A stretch of DNA of 64,000 bases, taken from positions 18,397,349-18,461,348 of the forward strand of contig OY740771.1 in the NCBI GenBank assembly GCA_963513935.1, in the 5' to 3' direction. Of this stretch, positions 48,530-60,462 are shown piece after piece. Within the stretch, counting starts at the first letter, position 1. Each line of letters begins with the position of its first letter. The notes below the pieces were generated by a model. It saw only the letters and a list, made by a program, of their open reading frames with translations, was not told where the DNA came from and did no database searches. This DNA comes from Aphrophora alni. Taxonomy: Eukaryota; Arthropoda; Insecta; Hemiptera; Aphrophoridae. The position numbers were made by a program, and so were the translations under genes.

Positions 48530-49015
48530 GAGCCACCACTCGCTACGCTCGTGTCGGTGACTCGGCCTTGACAGATCTTATAACTATACAATATCACCTA
48601 CATTTTCATGGGAAATTAAAGTTCGAAATTACATTGACATTAACTTCGTCATTTGTCATCGTATAGAGGTGGGATTGGTACTGTTACATGCAGAATTAAA
48701 ATTTGATAAATTTATCTAAATTAGTGTTTTATATAAGTTGGATATCCCAAGAGATATGAACAGTTTAAAATGGCCGCCATTTTGACATTTTCAATTCCAT
48801 TTTTTAAATTTTAGAAGGGTTTTATATATAATAGTCCTTTATGCCAAATTTCATGTTCCGATCTTAATTTGTTTGGTCGCTATCGTGCTTAATTACAGAC
48901 GACGGATGGACGGCATTTCAAAAATCGCCTTTTTGGTTTTCCGAGACTATGAAACGTGAAGATTTGTCAAAAAACGAAGTCGTAGTAATTTTTTGCGATT
49001 ACCAAACATAGGGTA
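48530..49015 (+). repeat. R2 composite repeat, most complete copy
   Basis: In order: CCACTCGCTACGCTCGTGTC, GGTGACTCGGCCTTGACAG, TACATGCAGAATTAAAAT, AAAATGGCCGCCATTTTGAC, TGCCAAATTTCATGTTCCGA, a GACGACGGATGGACGG run, and TGAAACGTGAAGATTTGTCA. Other copies hold subsets of this order, which fixes it as one family. No frame. Confidence 0.8.
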
Positions 49016-49254
49016 TAAATTATCTACTTTGAATATTTTAATATCACCAGATAGGCTAAGAAAACTAGATTTGATCCAGAGAGGGATTGAAAGAGGGAGG
49101 ATACTTCCGAATTGCCATTCCCGTGTTCGCTATAAGCATTGAATTACAGCGTGTTTTCACCCCCCCCCTCTATTTTTGGTACATTTTATATCAACTTGTT
49201 TTTTAACCACTACCACCCATTATAAATGTAAAAACACACATTAAGTGTTTAGGG

Positions 49255-49750
49255 ATTTTAGGGGATCACTCTAGGTCCAATATGTAGGAGTTAGCTTCAA
49301 AAATTTTAATACAAAGGTGGTATTTCTTTTTGTAATTACAATGATGTAATTAAAACTAAAAAGTTTTTAGCGTTTTCGATATATCAGGAGTTTAAAGATT
49401 TAGGAGTCGACTTGAAAGTTGTAATGAGAAGGTGGTCATGTTATAATTATGTCGTTTAACAATGTATATTTACTTTTTGTATAAACAGTGGTGGAATCAA
49501 AACTGAAAAAGGTTTTACAGGTTTCGAAATATCCTAACCTAACCTAACCTAACCTAACCTAACTTAACCTACCCTAATCTAATCTAAACCTACTGATATC
49601 TCGAAAACGGTAAATCCTTTTTCAGTTTCGATTCCACCACTGTTTATAGAAAAAGAATACCTTTTTAATCGATATGTTCGCATGACCATCTTCTCATTAA
49701 AATTTTTGAAATTGACTCCTACATCTCGGAGCTAGAGAGTGATCCTCAAA
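49255..49750. mobile_element. Fold-back element with a (CCTAA)n core
   Basis: Arms pair around 49533-49575: CAGTGGTGGAATCAAAACTG against CAGTTTCGATTCCACCACTG, AGAAGGTGGTCATG against CATGACCATCTTCT, and GGGGATCACTCTAGG against GAGAGTGATCCTC. The loop is six CCTAA repeats plus degenerate CTTAACCTACC. The left side contains the outer arm segment twice (TAGGAGTTAGCTTC at 49287, TAGGAGTCGACTTG at 49410). Confidence 0.8.
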
Positions 49751-49827
49751 AATTCCCAAAGACAAATAATTTATAATGCGTGGTATTGGTTACAAAACAA
49801 TGTCTCACACACATTCACAATCGAAAT

Positions 49828-50460
49828 ACCGGGTGTTTCAAAAGTAAGTTAAAACTTTAATTGTCTTTTTTTTACAAAATATAGTGTACATAAATTCCTG
49901 CGTAATGAAACGGGATTTATTTTTTTAAAAAACAACTTAAAATTAAGCAAAATTTTACATGTTAGTGTTTCTAAGATTGGTGACCGCCATTTTCTTCCTG
50001 GATAAGCAGTAGTCTCTATGGTATGCGCGGTATTTCTTAAATTGTTACATTTAATCAGTTATGTTTTGAATAATTTCATCTTTTACTTTTCCTTACGTCT
50101 ATCTGGCGTCTTGATGCCTCCAACGGCTTCGGTGGTTTAAACTTACAAACGAGCTTTTACACGCTCCCTCAAACCGTTGCGAGTTCGAAACGCGGCTGAT
50201 GAACTCCGTTCACATTCATAATAACACTGAACCAATGCGATGCGTGTTTGTAAAGGTAAAGTCATGACGGAATAAAAAGAATAAAAAACCTTTAATTAAT
50301 TGTAAACTACTACAAGTTTACCACATAGGCCTATAAGATTCCTGTGTTTGAAATTAGTCAACACTGAGAAAACTCGTTGCTATGGCAACACTTAAATAAC
50401 AGCTGATGTTTTAATAAATCCCAATTATATGTGCAGACAATAAAGAGATTTTATCAGGAT
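49828..50460 (-). mobile_element. R4 transposon remnant, copy 3
   Basis: Starts TACCGGGTGTTTCAAAAGTA and aligns with 18131-18760. On the reverse strand near 49960-50060 a broken frame resembles the end of a mariner-type transposase (NLRNTAHTIETTAYPGRKW), parallel to the sequence at 18280-18370. The inner part has CTCAAACCGTTGCGAGTTCG and ATGCGATGCGTGTTTGTAA. An extra TAGGCCTA at 50326 is absent from the other two copies. Confidence 0.65.
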
Positions 50461-50644
50461 TCACTCTTTTATGAACTCAGGTGTTCTGAAAACGATATCA
50501 ATTTTTTAACCCATCATATTACTTTGTCTATATATACGAGAGGAAGTTCTTGAATTCACAGACATTGTGTAAGAAAATGAAGATAACCAAGGTTAGCTTC
50601 GGAGTTGAAAATCTGTTCACTACTGTGCACGTTCAGGTAACATT

Positions 50645-51132
<488 letters not shown>

Positions 51133-51511
51133 ATTTATAATTCCATAGAACTGTACTAAGGTGTCGGAATTGTTAACAGATTACATAAAACTTCAATTAA
51201 ATAACAATAAAACAACATAAATACAGAAATTAGCTCAACAATCAACAAATGATAAGAAAACATCAAATAGGATACTGACATACTATGCAATCAATCTCGA
51301 AGGAACTCTCCAACAGAGTAAAAAGCTCCTTCCACGAAAAACATTTTCAATTTTATTCTCAAATAATTAAAAATTTTTACAAATATTATGAACGATTAAA
51401 AAGTTCATGTAATTAGTTCCGTGTTCATAATTACATAATATATTAAAATTGGTAAAATATATTTGATATTCTTACCTTATTTTAGATGTGTCTACAATCT
51501 TATTATTGAAA

Positions 51512-51702
51512 TGACCGGTTTCGACAACAAATTGTCATCATCAGACTTCATCAATCACCTACCATCAGCGAAAGTCGTAATACCACGCAAGGTGAAAACA
51601 CTTTAGTTTGTTTTAACATGTGTTGTTTTTTTTACATAGTAATGAACCATATTAGACGAAGAAAAAAATCTGATGATGACAATTTTACTGTCGAAACCGG
51701 TA
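51512..51702. repeat. Inverted pair of CTGATGATGAC..GAAACCGGT motifs
   Basis: Minus strand at 51512-51545 reads CTGATGATGACAATTTG then TTGTCGAAACCGGT; plus strand at 51669-51701 reads CTGATGATGACAATTTTA then CTGTCGAAACCGGT. The stem GACA..TGTC is kept while the loop changes, which suggests a folded RNA or DNA structure. Confidence 0.8.
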
Positions 51703-51779
51703 ATTTTAAGTTCAATATGCGGATTCTAGACAGACCTGAAAGAAGGTAAGAATGTCTAATACATAACATCCATAATACA

Positions 51780-52300
51780 ATCATGGTGGCCTACAATTGT
51801 CACGTTAATAAAAGGTGTATTTGTCTCGTGGTACTACAACATGTAAATACAAAAAGAACCTCTTAAATGTAATGTCCAAAAGTTGGTTTATTGGGCCTTG
51901 TAGGAATAATAATTATATATATAATAATAATAATTATATTGATAGACTAAGAGTGTTATCCAGTTGAGTACATAATTAATTTCTTGACGTAGGCTAGATC
52001 TGTATATATTGAACAATATCCATTCGCTTCGCTCGTGTCTGTTGTGGTCCTGGCTGCCCCCGTAACTGTACATATTTGTGAGAACCCTCCACTTGCTACG
52101 CTCGTGTCAGTAACTCGGTCCTGAAAGAACTCGTATATTTTTTATCTAATTTAGTATGTTATAAGTTGAATAACACAAAAGATATGAAAATAACTGTTTA
52201 ATATTACCCCCATTTTGACATTTTCAAAATGATTTTTCTGAAATTCAATAGGGTTCCATACAGACGACAATGACGATGGAAATTCATCTCGAAAATTGAA
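51780..52300 (+). repeat. R2-type composite module, rearranged
   Basis: Contains TCCAAAAGTTGGTTTATTGG, GGGCCTTGTAGG, ATTCGCTTCGCTCGTGTC, CCACTTGCTACGCTCGTGTC and then ATTTTGACATTTTCAAAATG, giving two CGCTNCGCTCG blocks in tandem. Confidence 0.65.
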
Positions 52301-52329
52301 AAATTTTACCCTATAGGCTACTAAGTAAA

Positions 52330-52990
52330 CTGAGAAAAATTTACTCTGAAATAAGAATACTGGGTAAAAACTTACCCTCTACTTATTATACTGGGTAAAA
52401 CTTACCCTTTACTTAGTAAAATGGGTAAAAAATTACCCTGCACTTAGTATACTGGGTAAAACTTACATCCTACTTAGTACACTGGGTAAAAACTTACCCT
52501 GTACTTAGTATACTGGGGTAAAAACTTACCCTGTACTTAGTATACTGGGTAAAAACTTACCCTGCACTTAGTATACTGGGTAAAAACTTACCCTGTACTT
52601 AGTATACTGGGTAAAAACTTACCCTGCACTTAGTATACTGGGTAAAAACTTACCCTGTACTTAGTATACTGGGTAAAAACTTAACCTGTACTTAGTATAC
52701 TGGGTAAAATCTTACACTCTACTTAGTATACTGGGTAAAAACTTACCCTGTACTTAGTATACTGGGTAAAAACTTACCCTGTACTTAATATACTGGGTAA
52801 AAACTTACCCTGTACTTAGTATACTGGGTAAAAACTTATCCTGTACTTATTATAGTGGGTAAAAACTTAAAGTGCACTTAGTATAGGCTACTGGGTTAAA
52901 ATTTACCCTGTAATTACTAATTTGGTAAAAACTTACCCTCTACTTAGTATTAGGGTAAAAACTTAGCCTGTACTCAGTATACTGAGGAAA
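52330..52990 (+). repeat. 31-bp minisatellite, about 21 copies
   Basis: Unit TACTGGGTAAAAACTTACCC then TGTACTTAGTA. Copies in the middle are nearly identical; the ends are degenerate. One copy has GTATAGGCTACTGGG in place of GTATACTGGG (5 extra bp at 52884-52890). GGGTAAAAACTTACCC is itself a near palindrome. Confidence 0.97.
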
Positions 52991-53484
52991 AACTAACCTT
53001 CCTATAAATTATATCAAATATCTTCTTTAAACTTTGCACCGAGTGTAATAATTTTCGTTTAAATTAAGATACGAGTATATCACCAGGAAGACGTTACCGG
53101 TATGGTAATAGGTGGTCTACTTAGTTCTATTTTTGTCAATATTTTTATGGAATAATTCCACAAGTTCATTGATTGTTCCAAGTTTGAACAGCAAGTTTGC
53201 GAACTTTTTTACAAATTCACCAAAGTAAAAGTAAATTAAAACAGTTTTTCGAATTTCTTAATGTCCCTGAAAATGGAAAATCAAGTCAATAATGATAATT
53301 TGCATTTTGTGTTGGGATGGCTGAGGGGAAATATACGTGCAGTGACTTTGTATACTTTGTTATTTCTTCTAAAAAAATGAAAATCCTATGACAAACAAAC
53401 ACTATTCATAAATAAATATTTAGCTTGGCTTGTGTTGTTTTAAATAAAAATAAAATTTTTAAGTTAGTCTCTCACAAATTAAAT

Positions 53485-53530
53485 TGAACTCGTTTCCAAC
53501 AACAATGTCACCATCTTCAATGATACAGTT
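53485..53530 (-). repeat. CTGANGATG..GAAACG-type stem-loop, degenerate
   Basis: Reverse strand reads TCATTGAAGATGGTGACATT then GTTGTTGGAAACGAG. It lies about 130 bp upstream of the last Lim3 exon in the window. Confidence 0.6.
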
Positions 53531-53659
53531 TTAAAAACAACACAAGTCAAGCTAAATATTTATTTATACTATTTATTTGTTTTTATTTTTGTTTTAAGTT
53601 ATAATAAATTATTATTAACGACATTAAAATATTTATATTTGTAACCCTTGTTGTTGCAG

Positions 53660-53808
53660 AAGAGCGAAAGAAAAGCGACTAAAGAAAGACGCCGGTAGAA
53701 CACGATGGAGTCAATATTTCAGATCGATGAAAGGAGGCGGTTCTCCAAGACACGATTCTAAGGACGACCTCAAAGTCGATCTGGATTCCAATTTTAGCCA
53801 TTCTCACG
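53660..53808 (+). CDS. Lim3: Lim3 exon with homeodomain end and Lhx3/4-specific tail
   Basis: The first base completes Arg52; the frame continues RAKEKRLKKDAGRTRWSQYF and then RSMKGGGSPRHDSKDDLKVD, ending LDSNFSHSHG. RAKEKRLKKD closes the homeodomain. The following GR-RW-QYFR-MK segment is a Lhx3/4 class marker directly after the homeodomain, which makes the class assignment firm. The distal part is polar and less conserved. Acceptor GTTGCAG; donor ACGGTAAGT with one base of a Gly-type codon carried over. The remaining C-terminal exon(s) are not in this window. Confidence 0.97.
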
Positions 53809-54749
53809 GTAAGTCTTTAAATTCTAGTGTGCAGATAACAACAGATTTTTGAAGTGAAACGCATGGCAGTAAAACATTTCTAAGAGAGCAAGGGGAAATA
53901 AAGTGATTATCTCCACCTATTGAATTAGGACCATCTTGACCTCCATTAGGAATTTTGAGTTTTCTCAACGACAGCGACAGCTGCTACCTACACTCCTTAC
54001 TATTATCTATTTCATGTTTTAAATCTTACAATTATTTTCATAGCTACTAAGAATTTACAATCACAAATCTTCAGGACAATCTGTATTGTGTTATAAATCT
54101 GTACGGTGCTACGAGAAATTATTTTCTGCTTTTTAGTCTTGTGCATGTGTGAAATTTTACAATCGATTTTAAACATCTTGGTGAGATTAACAAATCTCCA
54201 AAAACCATAATGTTGGTGTCATCGAATGATTCATTTCCTTTCTCCGTTGTCGCAATCTAAAATCGATCATGCAGAACATTTCGTATAGAACCATGGAAAT
54301 CTCATATATGAACAGAAATCCGATGCCCTTCCACTGATGTCGCAAGACCTTATAGTTTACCAGTGAGTGGTCCCAAATTTCCTACAATTTTTCCAGTCTT
54401 TCTCAACTGGTAATTTAAATAATGAGTGCAGCGTTGTTTAACCACCAAGTCGTGCCGCCACACCGGTCAAACTTTAACAGTTTTCTTACCATAGTATAGA
54501 CTGACGGGCAGACAAGAAAACGAGTTTATATTGCATTGTCATCCAGTTATGAGCTATGTTTAAAGTTTCAAGTCTCTAGCTCATCGGGAAGTTAGTTTAA
54601 AATCTATTGCAAATTTGTATCGAACAGAGAGAGACAGACAAGAAATTTCAAAAAAGTATTGAAATAGTGTAAATGTAGCTAACATTGTGTAAGAATCCTA
54701 ATGAAAACAAATACTCATTACACATATGGACTCAGAAATAAACAGTTTG

Positions 54750-54975
54750 ATTTTTTAAAACGATCAAAGCGGCACTAATTACACCCAAAAGGGAGGGGGG
54801 ATGGGTCAGGGCTGTTGGATATGAATGTATGACTAAAAGGTCAATACGACAGAATGGGCAGCGTGCGCGGGGAGGACGGTGTAATCTAGGGAAGTGGAGT
54901 GCGTGACTCAGGACAGCGGTACGCACTGCACGCACCTCGGTGAATCCCGGTCCTCAGGGACATAGAATCCTAGGA
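54750..54975. other. G+C-rich block, unassigned
   Basis: AGGGAGGGGGGATGGG, GGGCAGCGTGCGCGGGG, GGACAGCGGTACGCACTGC and a CCTCGGTGAATCCCGG segment stand out from the AT-rich intron. No open frame with a recognisable product; a regulatory or transposon-derived origin is equally possible. Confidence 0.25.
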
Positions 54976-55659
54976 TTAATGGCTGTACAGGGACTTCCTT
55001 CTCTGATGGTACGTCAAATTAATTTTAAAATCACGTGCAGTTTACAAAGGGTTTTATATTTAAAATATTCTGTGTTCATGACTATGGCACGTTATTTTGG
55101 ATTGCAATATTAATGCACAAAACAAAACCAAACAGAATCATTCGTCACAAAATAAGCATAATATTTGCCGCTCGAAAAGTGAAACCATTCCGTATAATTA
55201 ACCATGAAGTCAGTTTCTAAAAATTATATTTCTGTCATAACCCCATCATGAGTATAAGTCTTATTTGGTTTGAATTTAACATTTAATGACGGTCAGGTTA
55301 ATTTTGTGCCACATATTCTTGAACAGTAAATATGTTTCACTTGCGATTTTGCGCTCGGGTTTAATAATTACTAACATTTGAACTATGTAGGGATAAGAAA
55401 TATTGAAAAATTATAACAAAAAAATAAACAGTCCCATGTTAACTAGTTTTTCACTGATAGCCTAACTCACAAACCAATATTTTTGAAGATGGCAATCAAT
55501 ACGGTTTGTTTGGGTTCTTATAGGCTTCACTTGAGTAAAATTTGAACAGAAAATCGTAATTTTGTGTTTTCTCTTATGGTAGCTAATCGCAAAAAAATGA
55601 AAAACCACCCATAGATATGCATATTAAATGTTGAGCTTGACTTATTATACAGTATATCA

Positions 55660-55810
55660 AACACACAGAACACAATTCTCACAAAAAATACGCCTAAGTA
55701 TCAGACGCGTTTCAACGACAAGGTCGTCCTCTTCAGTGATACACGAGCTACACCAATCAAACTATAACTATATTTTTTGTGAGAATTGTGTTCTGTGTGT
55801 TTGTTATACT
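55660..55810. repeat. Hairpin with CTGA-G-type stem-loop motif
   Basis: ACACACAGAACACAATTCTC is matched inverted by GAGAATTGTGTTCTGTGTGT. Inside the left arm the reverse strand reads TATCACTGAAGAGGACGACC then TTGTCGTTGAAACGCG. Same architecture as 5224-5438, with the right arm shortened. Confidence 0.78.
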
Positions 55811-55814
55811 GCAT

Positions 55815-56135
55815 AGATATGCACTTATATCAAATTTTTAGTTATTAAAAAAAAAAGAAAAACAGTCCCAAGATACCCCCTTATAGCAAATTTTGAGATG
55901 TCAAAAAAATAAATAAAAACATTCTCAAGATATGCCCTCATACCAAACTTTGAGTTATCTAAAAAAATGAAAAACAGTCCCAGAAATGCCCTTACAGCAT
56001 ATTTTGAGTTATCAACAAAAATTTTAAAACATTCCCAAGATATGCCCTTACAGCATATTTTGAGTTATCAAAAAAATCAAAAACAGTCTCAAGATATGCC
56101 CTCATACCAAATTTTAAGTTTTTATCACTTACATC
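55815..56135 (+). repeat. Six imperfect ~56-bp tandem units
   Basis: AGTCCCAAGATATGCCCTTA (variants), then a CATATTTTGAGTTATC segment and an A-rich run, recur at about 55862, 55919, 55975, 56030 and 56085, with a degenerate first unit before them. Confidence 0.88.
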
Positions 56136-56204
56136 AGTCATCCAGATTATATCCAACGAAAATTACAATCTATGATTAATTGGACTTACCATCTTCAATA
56201 TTCT

Positions 56205-56240
56205 ATTTATATCGTTTCGGCTATTCAGTCATTCTCAAGT
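56205..56240 (-). repeat. Degenerate TGAGAATGAC..GAAACG stem-loop
   Basis: Reverse strand reads CAACTTGAGAATGACTGAAT then AGCCGAAACGAT, matching the general CTGANGATG-stem-GAAAC pattern. Confidence 0.5.
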
Positions 56241-56889
56241 TGAGCAGAATGTGTAATATTACACACTATAATAACACAGTTAACATTATAATAATATTAC
56301 ACTAGACGCACGTACAAAAATAATAAATAATATTAAAAAGCAGTTTAATGTACATTTCAATCGTTAACTGAACTGTTAGACCCAACTAATGCAATGAAAT
56401 CAAAGTTACGTTTTCCTTTAAATACTCCTGTATATTTCTAAATGTTCCAACGCATTCGCGAATTTTCCTTTTACGCATCACTGTAATATTGCAAGGGAAT
56501 CCTTAATGCTGGCGTATTTATGATTGGTCTTGATGTTTGTGTTCGGCGAATTTGGATTCAGTCTTTGATGATTGTGCATTTTATTTCATTGACGGAATTT
56601 TAAAACGTTTTTTTATCGACCTTCCTGTCTAAATAGAAGCGATACCCACCACCCACCAATCTATAATAATAAATAAGCAGTAAATATAATTTCTAACCAT
56701 GTTACTCAAGAAAATGTAACATTCGTATAGTTGGGAGATCCAACAGGGCCTAGTCAGAGACTCGAGTCTAGCAAGTAGAGGCTCATTTACATTATGTATA
56801 GCTTCGAGGCGAGACACTGACACGAGAGATGCTCGTTATGACGTAAACCTGTGTAACAACTGTTTTAAACAAACTACTGGATAAGACGC

Positions 56890-57330
56890 CTTTCGTACAA
56901 GGCCCAAGAAAACAACTATTGAAGATTATCAAAGGATCTGCTTGTATTATATTGTATGATGAGCCTGGGAAAGTACTATGATGGCGCCCATACTATAAAT
57001 AAGATATTTTATAAGACGCCTACGGAGAAATAACGGATAAAATTATTAACAATAGGACTATTGAGGATCTGCATTTCCCCCCCACCCTTGACAAAAGTAA
57101 TCTTGAAGCGGATAAAGAAAGATTGTGATTGAAAAGCAAGACGAAACTCTAATCAAGACATTTTATTTTTTCAGGTCAGACAAATCCTTTCAGTTAGTGC
57201 TGACATCTTGCGGGGAATTTAATCCCCATCTAGAAGATTTTCTTTATTCGATCTTTCCTTTCTAGGCTCTTCCAAGAATCTTAAAATTTTTTCAGTATTT
57301 TTAGAGAAATATTAAAATATTTTTCCTCAT
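56890..57330 (+). repeat. Left member of a long-range inverted repeat pair
   Basis: ACAAGGCCCAAGAAAACAAC, ATAGGACTATTGAGGATCTG, AAAGAAAGATTGTGATTG, CAAATCCTTTCAGTTAGTGC and TTCGATCTTTCCTTTCTAG occur in reverse order and orientation at 62450-62905. Together about 440 bp at moderate identity, 5.1 kb apart. Confidence 0.85.
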
Positions 57331-58029
57331 GTGAACTAGGACCATGAAATGGGCCCAGATCCTACTATTGGAGTAATTCGACACTGCATATATTTCAAAA
57401 TTGGTACTATTTTACAAACCGGTGAATTTAACCAGAAGTTCGCTGTAAATTACAGAATAGCTGCTGATTTTCAAATTTTTTAAAAGATAACACACAATTT
57501 TTTTATTTTGAAATATCCACTTTTTATTAGTCTAGCCGACCAATAGTGTCGCCTGCTAAGGCATTGACGAGGCTGTATTACAGACTGAAGAAAAAAGAAA
57601 AAAACAGAAAACCTTAAAACTAGAGGGTGGGAGTTAGGATACAATGAGTGGAAGGTTGGGGAAATACCCGGCCTGGGCAATGACCATACGAACAATACAT
57701 AATGGGAAAACCAGTTGATTGTTCTAAGTACAAATAACTTTTAAAGGTTTTTTGTTTAAAAAAATTTTAAAACCAATTTTTGAGGACCATTTTTCACTCC
57801 AACACCTCATTTTCGTTCAATTTTAAACGATGGTAAATAATGTGGAAACGTGTTTTCTAAAACATTTTTACTAAAAATAAAATGATTAAAAAACATAACC
57901 TCAACTGGAAAAATCATGAATAAAAATCTGAATAGTAGCCAAATTAAGCAGGAAATTCTAAAGCGTATTTACGATTCGTCAGGTTAATTTTTGTTTAATG
58001 TAAATTATTGCGGAATCTTATATTTTTAG

Positions 58030-58580
58030 GGTTATAATTTTTGTTTTGTCAATTATCCAGTATTTTTTTGCGGGATAGGGATTTTTGTTTTTTCAATTAT
58101 TCCGTACGCTACTTTTTTATTTTTTTTGCAGTTAAGGTTAAATTTTTATGTTTATTTTCAATTATTCCGGAATCGTATATTCTTAGTGTTAAAGTTAATT
58201 TTTGTTTTTGTCAATTATTCTGTATGTTTTAATTCATAAAACATTTTTGCAGTTAGGGATTTGTTGTTTTTGTCAATTAATCTGTATTAATTTTTTTTTT
58301 TTTTTTACGGTTAAGATTAATCTTTGTTTATTGTCAACTATTCCGGAATCGTATATTTTTAGGAGTAAAGCTAATTTTTTGTTAATTATTCTGTTTTTTT
58401 TTTTTGCGATTAGGCCTAAGGTTAATTTTTTTAATTATTCTCTATATAGGATATTTTTATTTTATGATTATTAATGTTTTTTTTTTGTCAATTATTCCGG
58501 GATCGTATAATTTTTAGGGTTAATTTTTGTTTTGTGTCAACTATTATTCTGTATTTTAAAATTTTTTTGCGGTTAAGGTT
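58030..58580 (+). repeat. Irregular T-rich tandem array, ~95-120 bp units
   Basis: GTTTTTGTCAATTATTC or variants followed by (T)n, TGCGGTTAAGGTTAATTT and ATTCCGGAATCGTATATTTT recurs about five times. Small frames across it are fortuitous. Confidence 0.8.
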
Positions 58581-59989
58581 AAGTAGACTATTAACCGTAC
58601 ATTGTTTTTACATAGGGACCTACACGATTTCGCACGCGAGTTTGGGTCATTAATCTTCACTTTCCACCAACATTTTAACGAAATAACAGATTTTGTTAAA
58701 TTATATTTTATACGGTCTTTTTTTCTCCTTCTTTTTAAGATAACTCAACTTGAATGTTTGGATCAAAATTATTACGGCTGATTTTGATAAAATAGTAATT
58801 TTCTTATGACAGCTATCTGAAATAAATTTAAAAATTCTGAAACGTTACGCCAACATATCAAATTTTTATTAAAATCGCTCTACCTGTTTGGTCTGTACTT
58901 ACGAGAAACGTAACCAAAAACCAATTTCAATTTCTGACAGATCTTTATACAAGTGTGAATAGAAAAATATAATTGTTGAAATATCTAAAAATTATTAGAG
59001 GCAGTATCCCCTCCACCCAGCCTCTTATCGCCTCCTATAATGTGTGTCGGTGACGAGAACACACAAAAAACACCCTTCAGTAATTTGCACTCTTGAAAAA
59101 GAGGGTTGTATATTCAGACAGTGGCATACGGTACGGAAGCCAGGTGTGGACTTTTAAATCAAACTTTAATTGAAGTACAGTATATATATGTTTATCTGAT
59201 CACGTGACTTTGTAATGTTGTATCGTGTTAGACTACGAGATGAGTAGCGTGAAATGAGAGATAGAAATCTATATTGTAACATCGACCAGCTGTTGTAAGC
59301 CTACACATGTTGTCTGACTTACTGACTTGCATCATGAGTAAGATAAATAAGGCAATTGTAAAATGAAAACAATATAATGGGGATAACATTATGGTACTTA
59401 CCCAACCCCCTCCTTTATATGTAATGTTAAGTTTGTTTAAAACTGATATAACACTGGTTTTCTGAAACTCGTAGTTGTTTACTTTCTTGAAGTCTGTTAG
59501 ATATGAATACAGGGCGCCATAGTACAAAATAATGAAAAAATGTTCATATAAACATAGGCACAGAAACGCTTCGTTTCCAAACAATCCGCCATTTTGTAAG
59601 AAATATTGTAACTTTGGAAGTAGTTAACATCGAGTTCAAATTTAGTATACGCATTTATTATGTAATTTTTTACAAGTGTACCAAATTACAAGAACATTAT
59701 TTTATATAGTTTCAAAATGGCGGCCGGTAAAACTTGTTTTCGTCAATTAAATTTAAAACCGGTAACTTTATTATTTTTTTATTTTTTAAAGACAAACAAA
59801 ATATCTTATTTAACTACGTTACTAGTTAAATAGAATAGAATTTTAAAAAGGTAAATTTATAATAATAAAAACAAAGACTAAAATTTAATAAAGCTTAAAG
59901 TTCAAATTTTCTTGATATCAAGAAAATAAATTATTTAGTCAACAGTAAAAACTTTGATTTAACTTGAGATTTCATATAATAATGTTAGG

Positions 59990-60235
59990 TCAGACTTCAA
60001 CCCGATACTAGATGGGGTCCCGCAAGGTAGTGTCCCTGGAGCTATCTTGTTCTTGCTATACACAGTAGACTTACAATGCTAAATATCTGTAAGTGAATCA
60101 ATCACAGGCCGAAGCAACAGATAAACTCCAGGGACCTTTAAATCGACACAGGACTGGAAAATTAAACTGAATGAGGTAAAATCCACTCACGTCACATTTG
60201 CCCTACGACGAGCAGGGCAAGTAATTAAAATTTAA
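59990..60235 (+). pseudogene. Jockey-like reverse transcriptase fragment
   Basis: One frame reads SDFNPILDGVPQGSVPGAIL then FLLYTVDLQC and a stop. (G)VPQGSVLGP(I/L)LFLLY is the motif after the catalytic region of non-LTR reverse transcriptases, here with Leu-Gly-Pro changed to Pro-Gly-Ala. After a deletion and frameshift another frame gives QDWKIKLNEVKSTHVTFALR, the W(K/R)I(K/Q)(L/I)NxxKS(x)HVTF stretch found downstream in Jockey-clade proteins. The catalytic YADD segment between the two is missing. A dead internal fragment with no ends visible. Confidence 0.78.
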
Positions 60236-60462
60236 AAATTAAAAAAATATCGCAAAACGACTGTGCCAAATATCTAGGAAATTTTCTTTCATTATTCAAT
60301 TTTAAACCGTATTAAGTATTTTATGATTCCTGTGTATTAGATATAAGCTGACAATCTCTATTTCAATAACCTCATTAACTGTTTCAAGTAATAAGAAATA
60401 ATAAACTTTTGTGTAATACCCTTTTCGTGAAAATCAAATTAATGAACTTCGCAATCGAGACC

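Noticed and set aside
51669..51701. Hammerhead ribozyme
   Set aside because: CUGAUGA and GAAA are present around a stem, but an unpaired U follows the GA and I could not identify stems I and III or a cleavage site; reported only as a stem-loop family.
59228..59584. 118-residue reverse-strand open frame
   Set aside because: It lies in sequence containing pieces shared with other repeats (for example the GGTACTTACCCAACCCC type segment), and the protein is low-complexity aromatic/leucine-rich with no domain.
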